This document shows, in pieces, positions 26,285 to 34,864 of a DNA stretch of 64,000 nucleotides (positions are counted from its first letter, which is position 1; every line of letters starts with the position of its first letter). The notes under the pieces are model-generated. The model had not been told where the DNA came from, ran no database searches, and saw only the letters and a program-made list of their open reading frames with translations. A program made the position numbers and the translations under genes. The stretch spans positions 124,001 through 188,000 of the forward strand of contig DDFJ01000002.1 in the NCBI GenBank assembly GCA_002337125.1, read 5' to 3'. This DNA comes from Chitinophagaceae bacterium UBA1931. GTDB lineage: Bacteria > Bacteroidota > Bacteroidia > Chitinophagales > Chitinophagaceae.

Positions 26285-27526
26285 ATGATTGAAACTTTAG
26301 AACATACTACGTTTGATGTACAGGCTATCCGTCAGCAGTTTCCTGTGTTAAACAGGCTGGTGAAAGGAAAACCATTGGTATATTTTGATAATGCAGCTAC
26401 TGCACAAAAACCCAAAGTGGTGATTGATGCGTTGACTGAATATTACGAAAAATACAATGCCAATATTCACCGTGGTATTCACTCGCTGGCGGAAGAAGCT
26501 ACTGCAGCTTACGAAGCTACAAGAGATACTGTGCAGCAGTTCATCAATGCACAACACAGGGAAGAAATTATTTTCACAAGAGGTGTTACGGAAAGTATCA
26601 ATCTTGTTGCGTACACATACGGCCGCACAAACCTGAAGAGTGGTGATGAAGTCATCATCAGCGGAATGGAACACCACAGCAACATTGTACCCTGGCAACT
26701 GGTTGCAGAAATGACCGGGGCAAAACTGCGTGTGATTCCTGTTGATGATAATGGTGAACTGATCATGGAAGAGTTTTACAAACTGCTTTCAGAAAAAACA
26801 AAAATCGTCTCCATTGTTCATGCAAGTAATTCGCTGGGTACCATCAATCCTGTAAAGCAAATCATTGATGCGGCTCACAAAGCTGGTGCAGTTGTATTGG
26901 TGGATGGAGCGCAATCAACCGTACATCTTGATATTGATGTGCAGGAACTGGATTGTGATTTTTTTGCCATCAGTTCGCATAAAGTGTATGGTCCAACAGG
27001 TATTGGTGTGTTGTACGGAAAGAAGCATTTGCTTGAAGCGATGCCGCCGTTTATGGGTGGTGGTGAAATGATCAAAGATGTTTCATTTGAAAAAACGACA
27101 TGGAACGATCTGCCTTACAAGTTTGAAGCTGGTACGCCCAATATTGCCGATACTGTTGCATTGAAGGCTGCAATTGATTTCATCAACAGCATTGGTAAAA
27201 CAGCTGCAAGAAAACATGAAGATGCATTATTACAATATGCCACAGCGCAGCTTGAAACAGTGGAAGGTGTTCGTTTGATTGGCAGGGCTAAGCATAAAGT
27301 AAGTGTCGCATCATTTGTTGTGGAAGGTGTTCATCCGCAGGATCTTGGAATTTTATTAGATAACCAGGGCGTTGCTGTAAGAACAGGACATCATTGTACA
27401 CAACCGTTGATGAACCGTTTCGGTATTCCGGGAACAACAAGAGCAAGTTTTGCAATGTATAATACAAAAGAAGAGATTGATGTGATGATTGCTGCGTTGA
27501 ATAAAGCAATAAGATTGTTGCGATAA
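26285..27526 (+). CDS. sufS: Cysteine desulfurase SufS
   Basis: PLP enzyme releasing sulfur from cysteine as a persulfide for SUF assembly. Start set at the ATG at 26285 (413 residues, normal length); the frame is open further up only from a TTG at 26207 with a non-conserved prefix. The PLP lysine is Lys233 (ISSHKVYGPTGIG) and the catalytic Cys371 is in RTGHHCTQPLM. Also visible are YFDNAATAQKP and EHHSNIVPWQ. The persulfide goes to SufE, encoded next. Confidence 0.96.
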   Translation: MIETLEHTTFDVQAIRQQFPVLNRLVKGKPLVYFDNAATAQKPKVVIDALTEYYEKYNANIHRGIHSLAEEATAAYEATRDTVQQFINAQHREEIIFTRGVTESINLVAYTYGRTNLKSGDEVIISGMEHHSNIVPWQLVAEMTGAKLRVIPVDDNGELIMEEFYKLLSEKTKIVSIVHASNSLGTINPVKQIIDAAHKAGAVVLVDGAQSTVHLDIDVQELDCDFFAISSHKVYGPTGIGVLYGKKHLLEAMPPFMGGGEMIKDVSFEKTTWNDLPYKFEAGTPNIADTVALKAAIDFINSIGKTAARKHEDALLQYATAQLETVEGVRLIGRAKHKVSVASFVVEGVHPQDLGILLDNQGVAVRTGHHCTQPLMNRFGIPGTTRASFAMYNTKEEIDVMIAALNKAIRLLR

Positions 27527-27555
27527 GTGATGAGATGTACGTACATAAAAAGATG

Positions 27556-27607
27556 AATAGAATTACCGAACGTACAAGCGAGCGTGGCAACAGAAGATAA
27601 ATAGTAG
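27556..27607 (+). repeat. Intergenic repeat element, short copy 2
   Basis: Between sufS and sufE. It starts AATAGAATTAC, continues ACGTACAAGCGAGCGTGGC and ends CAACAGAAGATAAATAG. It aligns by eye with 658-706 with only scattered mismatches and no length change across the first ~40 bases. Both ends also match 61063-61184. Confidence 0.6.
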
Positions 27608-27643
27608 TACGAAAGCTGATAACAAAAAAAATTGTGCAGAATC

Positions 27644-28087
27644 ATGAGTGACACAAAACCGATAACAGAAATAGAAGAAGAAATCGTAGATGAGTTTTCC
27701 CTGTTTGATTCGTGGGATGAGAAGTACGAGTACATTATTGATATGGGAAAGAAACTGAAACCATTGGATGATGTATTTAAGAAAGATGAAAATAAAATCA
27801 AGGGATGCCAGAGTACGGTGTGGATGGTGAGTGAACTGCAGGGTGATAAAGTGATTTACAAAGCGGAAAGTGATGCTGTGATTGTAAAAGGATTGGTGAG
27901 TATGCTTATTCGTGTATTAAGCAATCATACGCCACAGGAAATTATTGAAGCGAAGCTTGATTTCATTGACAGAATTGGCATGAAACAACATCTTGCACAA
28001 ACACGCAGCAACGGTTTGCTGAGTATGGTGAAGCAGATGAAGTTAGATGCAACTGTTTATTTAGCACAACTTTCAACTAAGAACTGA
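27644..28087 (+). CDS. sufE: Cysteine desulfuration protein SufE
   Basis: Sulfur acceptor that takes persulfide from SufS and boosts its activity. 147 residues from the ATG at 27644; a TTG 12 bases upstream adds nothing conserved. The active Cys is Cys55 in NKIKGCQSTVWM. GMKQHLAQTRSNGLLSMV is also family-typical. Its stop overlaps the start of the DUF59 gene by one base, so they are translationally coupled. Confidence 0.95.
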   Translation: MSDTKPITEIEEEIVDEFSLFDSWDEKYEYIIDMGKKLKPLDDVFKKDENKIKGCQSTVWMVSELQGDKVIYKAESDAVIVKGLVSMLIRVLSNHTPQEIIEAKLDFIDRIGMKQHLAQTRSNGLLSMVKQMKLDATVYLAQLSTKN

Positions 28088-28404
28088 TGAGTTTGAATAA
28101 AGAAGCGATAAAAGAAGAGATTATCGAGAAAATGAAAACGGTATTTGATCCGGAACTGCCGGTGAATATTTATGAGCTTGGTCTCATATACCGTATTGAT
28201 GTAAACGATAACGGCTATGTGCAGGTAACAATGACTTTGACTGCACCAAGTTGTCCTGCGGCACAATCATTACCTGTTGAAGTGGATCAGAAAACAAGAG
28301 AAGTGGAAGGTGTAACAGATGTGAATGTGATGATTACCTGGACACCAAGCTGGAACAAGAGTATGATGAGTGAAGCAGCGGCACTTGAATTAGGATTTAT
28401 GTAA
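28087..28404 (+). CDS. SUF system DUF59 (MIP18-like) protein
   Basis: A 105-residue DUF59 protein of the SufT/Paad/MIP18 kind, involved in Fe-S cluster maturation or delivery. Key marks are DPELPVNIYELGLIY near residue 21, MTLTAPSCPAAQSLP with Cys56, and VTWTPSWNKSMMSEAA-like ending (ITWTPSWNKSMMSEAA). It overlaps sufE by one base and lies in the SUF operon, which supports the role. Confidence 0.9.
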   Translation: MSLNKEAIKEEIIEKMKTVFDPELPVNIYELGLIYRIDVNDNGYVQVTMTLTAPSCPAAQSLPVEVDQKTREVEGVTDVNVMITWTPSWNKSMMSEAAALELGFM

Positions 28405-28411
28405 TGACTTG

Positions 28412-28431
28412 CCTCATCCTTCAGGATGGGG
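28412..28431 (+). other. Intercistronic hairpin
   Basis: An 8-bp stem CCTCATCC / GGATGGGG (one G-U) with TTCA loop between the DUF59 gene and the bacilliredoxin gene. It is followed by AATAAAATAAATT rather than a T run, so RNA processing or stability is likelier than termination. Confidence 0.5.
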
Positions 28432-28447
28432 AATAAAATAAATTATT

Positions 28448-28999
28448 ATGGCAATGATTTCTTTAGATAGTTTAATGGGCGACAGTGGTCCCAACTATCC
28501 TGAACAGGTTGCAGCACCTTACCGTAAAGAGCTGGTGGATGCAGGTTTTGAACAGATGATGTCGGCTGCTGATGTTGATAAGGTATTGGAAGGTCATCTC
28601 GGCAAAACAATACTTGTTGTACTCAACAGCGTTTGCGGCTGTAGTGCAAGAGTTAGCAGGCCCGGTGCGTTGTTAAGCTTTTTTAATCATGTGGTGCCTG
28701 ATGTAAAAGCAACTCTTTTTGCAGGAATGGAAAAAGAAGCTGTTGTTCATTTCCGTGATAAATACCTGAACGGAATTACACCATCATCTCCCAATGTGAT
28801 TTTGCTGAAAGACGGAAAACTGCTGTTGCATTTACAACGTTACCAGATTGAAAGTACAGATGCTGGTACAATTGCTGATGCATTGATTGAAGCATACAAT
28901 CAGCATTGCACAAGAAAAACAACCGATGAAGAAAGAAATGAACTGAGAGAATATTTTAAGCAGGTGTACCAGCTTGATCCTTTGGCAACACAGGAATAA
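28448..28999 (+). CDS. BrxA/BrxB family bacilliredoxin
   Basis: Thioredoxin-fold protein that removes bacillithiol from proteins in Bacillota or, more generally, works in thiol redox control. The 183 residues hold the family's CGC motif (LNSVCGCSARVSRP; Cys63 and Cys65). A C-terminal extension of about 35 residues (after YNQHCTRK) makes it longer than the usual ~145. It belongs to the SUF operon, a link known in Bacteroidota and fitting protection of Fe-S assembly thiols. Whether this host makes bacillithiol cannot be seen here. Confidence 0.9.
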   Translation: MAMISLDSLMGDSGPNYPEQVAAPYRKELVDAGFEQMMSAADVDKVLEGHLGKTILVVLNSVCGCSARVSRPGALLSFFNHVVPDVKATLFAGMEKEAVVHFRDKYLNGITPSSPNVILLKDGKLLLHLQRYQIESTDAGTIADALIEAYNQHCTRKTTDEERNELREYFKQVYQLDPLATQE

Positions 29000-29159
29000 A
29001 AAGGCAAGGAGGCACACAGGCAAAGAGTTGTCTGATCATCTGAATGATAACAGACAGCTAAAGGCGGATGAAAAGAAAACGTTGAAACAATAACCAATTA
29101 AATAATTAACCAGGTAGAGATTCAGTTAATTGCTGAGTTTCTGTGGTGAAAACAAGATT

Positions 29160-29636
29160 ATGAAAATTACTTCGTCGGAAGAATATGGAATCAGGATGCT
29201 TATCCGCATTGCATCTGCAAATCCTGCAGAAGGGTTGAGTATTCCTCAATTAAGCGAAGCAGAAGGATTAAGCGAACCGCATGTGGCAAAGATCTGCCGT
29301 ACACTGCGCATGGAAGGTTTTATTAACAGTACTCCCGGTTACAAGGGTGGTTATGTTTTGGCAAAACCTGCCGACCAGATTATTGTAAATGATGTATTGA
29401 AAGCTTTGGGCGGAACCTTGTTTGATAAAGAGTTTTGTGAATTGCATACAGGCATCGGGCGTTTGTGTACAAACTCCATTGACTGTTCCACACGTTCATT
29501 ATGGCGCATGGTTCAATACACGCTTGATAATTTACTGAACCGTTTAACATTGAGCGACCTGATGGTAAAAGAAAAAGAAGTTGAACTGAAACTTGAGGCA
29601 GTGCTGCAGAGGAATATGGAAGAATTGACGAAATAA
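29160..29636 (+). CDS. Rrf2 family transcriptional regulator
   Basis: A 158-residue IscR/NsrR-like regulator from the ATG at 29160; a TTG at 29130 gives an unconserved prefix. The winged-helix domain begins MKITSSEEYGIRMLIRIA and has LSIPQLSEAEGLSEPHVAKICRTL and YKGGYVLAKPADQI. Three cysteines, Cys93, Cys103 and Cys109, sit where the Fe-S ligands of IscR and NsrR lie, with a wider first spacing. It closes the SUF gene block and so may sense Fe-S or redox state and control the operon through the inverted repeats at 22504-22545; that link is inferred. Confidence 0.9.
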   Translation: MKITSSEEYGIRMLIRIASANPAEGLSIPQLSEAEGLSEPHVAKICRTLRMEGFINSTPGYKGGYVLAKPADQIIVNDVLKALGGTLFDKEFCELHTGIGRLCTNSIDCSTRSLWRMVQYTLDNLLNRLTLSDLMVKEKEVELKLEAVLQRNMEELTK

Positions 29637-29679
29637 ATATTGCAAGCTGCTTTTTGATTTCTTTTCTAATAAGTATTAA

Positions 29680-29886
29680 ATGAAGCAAATATTATTTTAT
29701 ACTCTTGCTGGTATTTTTGTCCTGACGGGCATGTTTAGTATTGTTTCTAATTTTAAAAAAGAATCTCCCAAGGAAAAGATTGATAGAATTAATTACGTGC
29801 CGATTAAAAACTATGGCAAACCTTTTCTTTTAGTATTTGGTCTTTTTTTAATCGTATTGGGGATTGTAATTCTGCTTGCTATTTAA
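29680..29886 (+). CDS. Small hypothetical membrane protein
   Basis: A 68-residue protein with two hydrophobic helices (ILFYTLAGIFVLTGMFSIV and PFLLVFGLFLIVLGIVILLA) separated by a Lys-rich loop. It ends 4 bp inside the convergent mtaB gene. No family is recognised. Placement downstream of the Rrf2 gene may be chance. Confidence 0.5.
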   Translation: MKQILFYTLAGIFVLTGMFSIVSNFKKESPKEKIDRINYVPIKNYGKPFLLVFGLFLIVLGIVILLAI

Positions 29887-31172
29887 GTCTTCCACTCCAC
29901 AATTTCATTCACCCATTCCTGGTTAAAAGGAGTGGTTACTTTAATGTAGTTATCGGTGTAACCTTCCATCATTTCATTTTTGTTGTTGCCTTCAAACAAT
30001 ACTGGTCTTGTTTGTCCTGCATGCTGGTTGGTGAAATATTGCATCTTCATGTAAGAAAGATTACGCAATGCTTTGTTACGGTCATAACGCACATTCATCG
30101 GTACAACATTGTCAATTGTTAAAGCATGTGTGTTATCACGTTCAGAGTAAGTAAACACATGCAGGTAAGAAACATCCAGTGAATGCAGGAAGTCGAATGT
30201 TTCTTTAAACAGTTCATCTGTTTCGCCGGGAAATCCAACAATCACATCAACACCAATGCAGCAATGCGGCATCAGCTGTTTAATATGTGCCACACGTTCG
30301 GCATACAATTCTCTTTTATAGCGGCGGCGCATCATGCCCAGAATAGTATTGCTGCCACTTTGCAATGGAATATGAAAATGCGGCATAAACTTTTTACTCC
30401 TGCTTACAAATTCAATGATTTCATTGGTAAGCAGGTTTGGTTCAATGGAAGAGATGCGGTAACGTTCAATTCCTTCAACCTCATCGAGCTGCTTAATTAA
30501 TTCAAAAAAGTTTTCTTCACGGTTGTTGAATGCAAGCGAGCCATTTCCATCAGCGCCTTTACCAAAATCACCAAGGTTTACACCCGTCAACACAATTTCT
30601 TTACTGCCGCCTGCTGCAATTTCATGCGCATTGCGGATAACGTTTTCAATACTGTCGCTGCGGCTTTTGCCTCTTGCCATGGGAATAGTGCAGAACGAAC
30701 AGGTATAATCACAACCATCCTGCACTTTTAAAAAAGTACGTGTGCGGTCGTTAATGGAATAAGAAGCATTGAAACCACTTACATCTTCAATATCGCAACT
30801 GCTGATTTTTGCACTGTCGCCTTTTGCAAGCTGCCTGATGTGTGAAGCGATGTTGAATTTTTCAGCAGCACCCAGCACTAAATCAACACCGGGAATTTCA
30901 GCAATTTCTTTTGGTTTCAGCTGTGCATAACAACCGGTGATTACAACTAAACTTTCCGGTGCTTTGCGTTGAATGCGGCGCACCAGTTGTCGGCATTCCT
31001 TATCGGCATTATCAGTAACAGAACAGGTGTTGATGACATACACATCGGCCTGGTCATCAAACTCTCTTTTCTCAAAACCTTCACTCTCCATCTGCCTGCT
31101 GAGTGTGGATGTTTCAGAGTAGTTGAGTTTACAACCGAGTGTGTGAAATGCGACTGTTTTTGCTTCTGCCAT
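29883..31172 (-). CDS. mtaB: tRNA t6A37 methylthiotransferase MtaB
   Basis: Radical-SAM enzyme that adds a methylthio group to t6A37 in tRNAs reading ANN codons. The 429 residues show the MTTase N-terminal Fe-S cysteines Cys14 (LGCKLNYSE), Cys50 (NTCSVTD) and Cys81 (GCYAQ), the radical-SAM triad Cys154-x3-Cys158-x2-Cys161 (CDYTCSFCTIP), and a short C-terminal TRAM-like stretch. NTCSVTDNADKECR and SRSDSIENV favour MtaB over MiaB and RimO. Confidence 0.92.
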   Translation of the reverse strand: MAEAKTVAFHTLGCKLNYSETSTLSRQMESEGFEKREFDDQADVYVINTCSVTDNADKECRQLVRRIQRKAPESLVVITGCYAQLKPKEIAEIPGVDLVLGAAEKFNIASHIRQLAKGDSAKISSCDIEDVSGFNASYSINDRTRTFLKVQDGCDYTCSFCTIPMARGKSRSDSIENVIRNAHEIAAGGSKEIVLTGVNLGDFGKGADGNGSLAFNNREENFFELIKQLDEVEGIERYRISSIEPNLLTNEIIEFVSRSKKFMPHFHIPLQSGSNTILGMMRRRYKRELYAERVAHIKQLMPHCCIGVDVIVGFPGETDELFKETFDFLHSLDVSYLHVFTYSERDNTHALTIDNVVPMNVRYDRNKALRNLSYMKMQYFTNQHAGQTRPVLFEGNNKNEMMEGYTDNYIKVTTPFNQEWVNEIVEWKT

Positions 31173-31351
31173 ATAATAATTTTCTTCAATGCTGCACTGT
31201 TCTGTTTCGCCTGCTGCGAAGCCTGCAAAGTTAATGAAGTAGTTAGAATGAAGAAGTATAAACTTGTGTCAATATGACTGCCATACTGAAATAAATTAAC
31301 CACACATTGTATTGCTCAGCCGCTTATTTTTGCGATCCTTTTTTTGAACCA

Positions 31352-34216
31352 ATGGATAGCCGTAATACCAAAACATATCTTTTCTTTCAGCCAAAAAACC
31401 TGTTTACCAGCAGGCCTTTGCTGGAAATAAGGCAACTGATTAAAACACCAAACGGCATAACACCTGCGGGTCAGCCGCTTGCACGCACACAACTGAAGCA
31501 ACTGTTTCCGAAGTTTAGTGACGATGCGATTAAAACCATTCTTGCATTTTCGAAACCCGAACTGCAGAAAGTGGAAGCAGCTTTATACAACCAGTCGAAC
31601 TATATTACCAACGAAGCTGAACGTGCAGTGGTGAAGAAGAAAGCACTGACACGTCACCTGCAAACAATTCTTGCATCATTACGTCAGCAATCAACTGTTG
31701 AATTGTATCATTCAGTAGTGAATGGTGCAGCTGTGCAAACAATGAAGTGCCAGCTGTACAATTACCCGGTTGAATTATCATTCAGGGTTATTGCAGATGA
31801 AAGTCAATATCAGCTGGAAATATTTGTGCAAAAAGGAAGGGAACAGATTCCGCTTGATACATTCAGGCGTTATGGTTTTTTACTGGAAGCAGAAAATTTT
31901 TATTACCAGCTTGCATCAAAAAGTTTTGAAGCTGTTGAATGGCTGCAGCAACAGGATCAATCAGCATGGAATGCAGATGAACCGGATACATTTGAACAGG
32001 TAATTACAAAACTGAAAGAGTGGGAACTTAAAGTGGATACGGCTGCCATGTCGAAAGGAGAAGAACTGATTGCAGAACCGCAGCAACAGGTTATGCTCAG
32101 CGAACTCAACAATACATTTCTGAAACTTGAGCCGAGGTTTGTGTATGATGGATATATTGTTGATGGTCCGTTTGAAGAACAATCAACTGTTCATGCAGGA
32201 AATAAAATCATTCACATTGTACGTCATCAGCAGAAAGAAGAACAGCTGGTGGAACTGTTGCGTTCCATGCACGAAAAATTCAGCAATCAGCAAAACGGAT
32301 TTTTCTATCTCACATTTGCTGAAGCACAAAAGAAAGGATGGTTTTTAAAAGTATATCACCAGTTGCTGGAGATGGATATTGATTTGCTGGGAATTGATTT
32401 GATGAAGCACTTCCGTTATTCGCCGCATATTGCTGAAACAATTATCAGCAAGCAGGAAACGGAAGGCAACTGGATTTGTGTGAACATGACGGTGAAGTTT
32501 GGTAAAGAAATAATGCCCTTGCATTACCTGCAGAAAAGTTTATTAAACGGACAAAAAGCTGTGATGCTGAAAGATGGAAGTCTTGGTGTGCTGGGCGAAG
32601 AATGGCTGAGGCAATATGGAATGATGATCAGGCACAGCAAAATACGTAAAGATGAATTGCTTGTGCCAAAGTGGTTATTGATGAGTGATGCAACAACTGA
32701 TCATACAGGTGAAGCTTCCGTAATTAAAACCGACATCAGTGCAGCGTGGTTTAAAAAATGGAAAGAGTGGGAAAAAAGTAAAACAGCTTTATATGCATTG
32801 CCGCAGGGATTGCAGGTAGATGAATTAAGACCTTACCAGCAGAAAGGTTATGAATGGCTGCGCCTGTTATCTGAAATTGGCGGAAGCGGTTGCCTTGCTG
32901 ATGATATGGGTTTGGGAAAAACATTGCAGGCCATTGCATTTCTGCTGCATACAATCAATGAGCATCCGCAAACACAACATTTGGTTGTGGCTCCTGCAAG
33001 TTTGTTGTACAACTGGCAAAACGAGCTGGAAAAATTTGCACCATCAATCAATGCAATTGTGTTTCATGGTTCAGGGAGAGATGAAGCTGCTTTGCAGGAT
33101 GCAGCTAATAAAATCATTATTACCAGTTACGGAACATTGCGGCAGGATATTGCGTTGCTGCAAACTATTCCGTGGAATACAGTGGTGATTGATGAAAGTC
33201 AGCAAATCAAAAATCCTGCTGCACAGGTAACAAAAGCAGTGTGGCAGTTAATTGCAAAAACAAAAATTGCATTGAGTGGTACACCGGTGATGAATGGCAC
33301 AAGTGATTTGTTCAGCCAGATGCATTTCCTCTTGCCGGGCCTGCTGGGAACCAGCGAATTTTTCAGGCGTGAATATGCAATCCCTATTGAACAAAAAGCA
33401 GATGAAGAAAAAGCAGCTGCTTTGCAGAAACTGATACGACCGTTTGTACTGCGCCGTACAAAAGAACAGGCAGCACCCGATCTTCCTGAAAAAACAGAAT
33501 CGATTCTGTGGTGTGAAATGGAAGCCGACCAGCGTGCAGCTTATGAAAGCATAAAAGAAAATGTACGTAGTAATGTGTTAACCGAGATCAGCGAAAATGG
33601 ATTGAACAAAGGAAAGATGAGTGTGCTTGCAGGATTAATGAAGCTGCGGCAAATCTGCAACAGTTGTGAACTGGTGAATGATGAAGATGTGTTTGCTTAC
33701 GACAGTATTAAAACCAAAGTGCTGATTGATGAACTGAAGACCATTATTCCGCAGCACCGTGCATTGGTGTTCAGCCAGTTTACCTCCATGCTTGATTTGC
33801 TGGAACGTGATTTAAAGAAAGAAGGTATTCAGACAATTCGTCTTGATGGACAAACAAAAATTTCGCAGCGGCAGGAACTTGTTTCAGAATTTCAAAATGA
33901 AGAAAGCAATGTAGCTGTGTTTCTGCTGAGTTTAAAAGCAGGCAATGCAGGTCTTACATTAACCAAAGCCGATTATGTTTTCCTGTTTGATCCCTGGTGG
34001 AATACTGCAGTGGAAAACCAGGCCATTGACCGTACACACCGTATTGGTCAGCAGGCGCAGGTATTTGCGTACCGTATGATTTGTAAAGACAGTGTGGAAG
34101 AAAAAATCTTAAAGATGGCAGCCGGTAAAAAGAAATTGGCTGAAGAACTGATTACTGCTGATGAAGGATTTGTAAAAAGTCTTACACTGGATGATATTAA
34201 GTATTTGCTGGAGTAG
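31352..34216 (+). CDS. SNF2-family helicase-like ATPase
   Basis: A ~954-residue SWI2/SNF2 ATPase. N-terminal ~480 residues are poorly conserved. Motor motifs follow: LADDMGLGKTLQAIAF (motif I), VVAPASLLYNW, VIDESQQIKNP (motif II, DESQ), LSGTPVMNG (III), LVFSQFTSMLDLL, LSLKAGNAGLTLTKADYV (V) and QAIDRTHRIGQ (VI). Such bacterial proteins translocate on DNA and may remodel RNA polymerase or repair complexes. ATG at 31352 is preferred: the frame's TTG at 31307 precedes a TATTTTTG (31325-31332) that looks like the -7 box. Confidence 0.9.
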   Translation: MDSRNTKTYLFFQPKNLFTSRPLLEIRQLIKTPNGITPAGQPLARTQLKQLFPKFSDDAIKTILAFSKPELQKVEAALYNQSNYITNEAERAVVKKKALTRHLQTILASLRQQSTVELYHSVVNGAAVQTMKCQLYNYPVELSFRVIADESQYQLEIFVQKGREQIPLDTFRRYGFLLEAENFYYQLASKSFEAVEWLQQQDQSAWNADEPDTFEQVITKLKEWELKVDTAAMSKGEELIAEPQQQVMLSELNNTFLKLEPRFVYDGYIVDGPFEEQSTVHAGNKIIHIVRHQQKEEQLVELLRSMHEKFSNQQNGFFYLTFAEAQKKGWFLKVYHQLLEMDIDLLGIDLMKHFRYSPHIAETIISKQETEGNWICVNMTVKFGKEIMPLHYLQKSLLNGQKAVMLKDGSLGVLGEEWLRQYGMMIRHSKIRKDELLVPKWLLMSDATTDHTGEASVIKTDISAAWFKKWKEWEKSKTALYALPQGLQVDELRPYQQKGYEWLRLLSEIGGSGCLADDMGLGKTLQAIAFLLHTINEHPQTQHLVVAPASLLYNWQNELEKFAPSINAIVFHGSGRDEAALQDAANKIIITSYGTLRQDIALLQTIPWNTVVIDESQQIKNPAAQVTKAVWQLIAKTKIALSGTPVMNGTSDLFSQMHFLLPGLLGTSEFFRREYAIPIEQKADEEKAAALQKLIRPFVLRRTKEQAAPDLPEKTESILWCEMEADQRAAYESIKENVRSNVLTEISENGLNKGKMSVLAGLMKLRQICNSCELVNDEDVFAYDSIKTKVLIDELKTIIPQHRALVFSQFTSMLDLLERDLKKEGIQTIRLDGQTKISQRQELVSEFQNEESNVAVFLLSLKAGNAGLTLTKADYVFLFDPWWNTAVENQAIDRTHRIGQQAQVFAYRMICKDSVEEKILKMAAGKKKLAEELITADEGFVKSLTLDDIKYLLE

Positions 34217-34255
34217 AAGAGGAGGAAAAGGCAAGGAGGCAAGAGGCACAAAGTT

Positions 34256-34320
34256 GAAATTACAATTGCGGCTATGAAAACGGAACCTTCAAGTGAGTGA
34301 CACAACAGGCGATGCCATAA
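34256..34320 (+). repeat. Intergenic repeat element, diverged copy 4
   Basis: Between the SNF2 and DUF4258 genes. It begins AAATTACAATTGCGGC, then after a variable middle has CAAGTGAGTGACACAACAGG and GATGCCATAAGC. The CAAGTG..GAC.CAAC core and the ATTACAA opening match the three other elements. This is the weakest member. Confidence 0.4.
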
Positions 34321-34362
34321 GCACTTCAGCCAAGCCAATAAAAATTTCTTTATCATTGTAAC

Positions 34363-34830
34363 ATGAATCTCAAAAAAGCATTGCCGTATTTGTTTCTTTT
34401 ACTGCTGCTGGTTGTGCTTGTTTTTGTGCGTAGATGTAAAAGCAGTTCAAATAAAACAGATAACAAAAAAACCAAAAACCGCACAGAAGATGTGCGGAAC
34501 AATGATGATCAGAAAACGGATAACCAGAAAAATAATTTAGATATTTTTCGTGATCCGTCGGCCGATTATTACTTCACCAAGCATGCCCGTTGCCGCATGA
34601 AGTGCAGGCATATTACGCAGGAAGAAGTAAAAGAAATTGTGCAGAAGGCTGAAGTGAATTATCATAAAAGTGAACTGGATGCTGCAGAAGGACCAAAGTA
34701 TGCAATGGAAGGATATACATCAGGCGAGCGGCAGCATGTGCGGATTATTGTTGCACCAAAGCAGCGACACCTTACGATTGTAACAGTGATTGATCTTGAT
34801 TATGATTGGGAATGCCCGAGTTGCAAGTAG
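34363..34830 (+). CDS. DUF4258 protein with membrane anchor
   Basis: A 155-residue protein with an N-terminal transmembrane helix (residues ~7-22, LPYLFLLLLLVVLVFV), a Lys/Asn/Asp-rich linker, and a DUF4258 domain from ~75: YYFTKHARCRMKCRHITQEEV and VRIIVAPKQRHLTIVTVIDLDYDWECP. DUF4258 resembles RelE/BrnT-type toxin folds, but this one is anchored and no antitoxin is next to it. The short DUF4258 core with HA-R-M-R and late E-CP marks is clear. Confidence 0.75.
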   Translation: MNLKKALPYLFLLLLLVVLVFVRRCKSSSNKTDNKKTKNRTEDVRNNDDQKTDNQKNNLDIFRDPSADYYFTKHARCRMKCRHITQEEVKEIVQKAEVNYHKSELDAAEGPKYAMEGYTSGERQHVRIIVAPKQRHLTIVTVIDLDYDWECPSCK

Positions 34831-34864
34831 TGAGTTATTGGTAATAAGTTCTAAGTAGTAAGTA

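Noticed and set aside
28412..28431. Terminator in the SUF block
   Set aside because: Good stem but no T run; the downstream gene is in the same conserved block.
34363..34830. Toxin of a toxin-antitoxin pair (DUF4258)
   Set aside because: It has a membrane anchor and no small antitoxin gene beside it.
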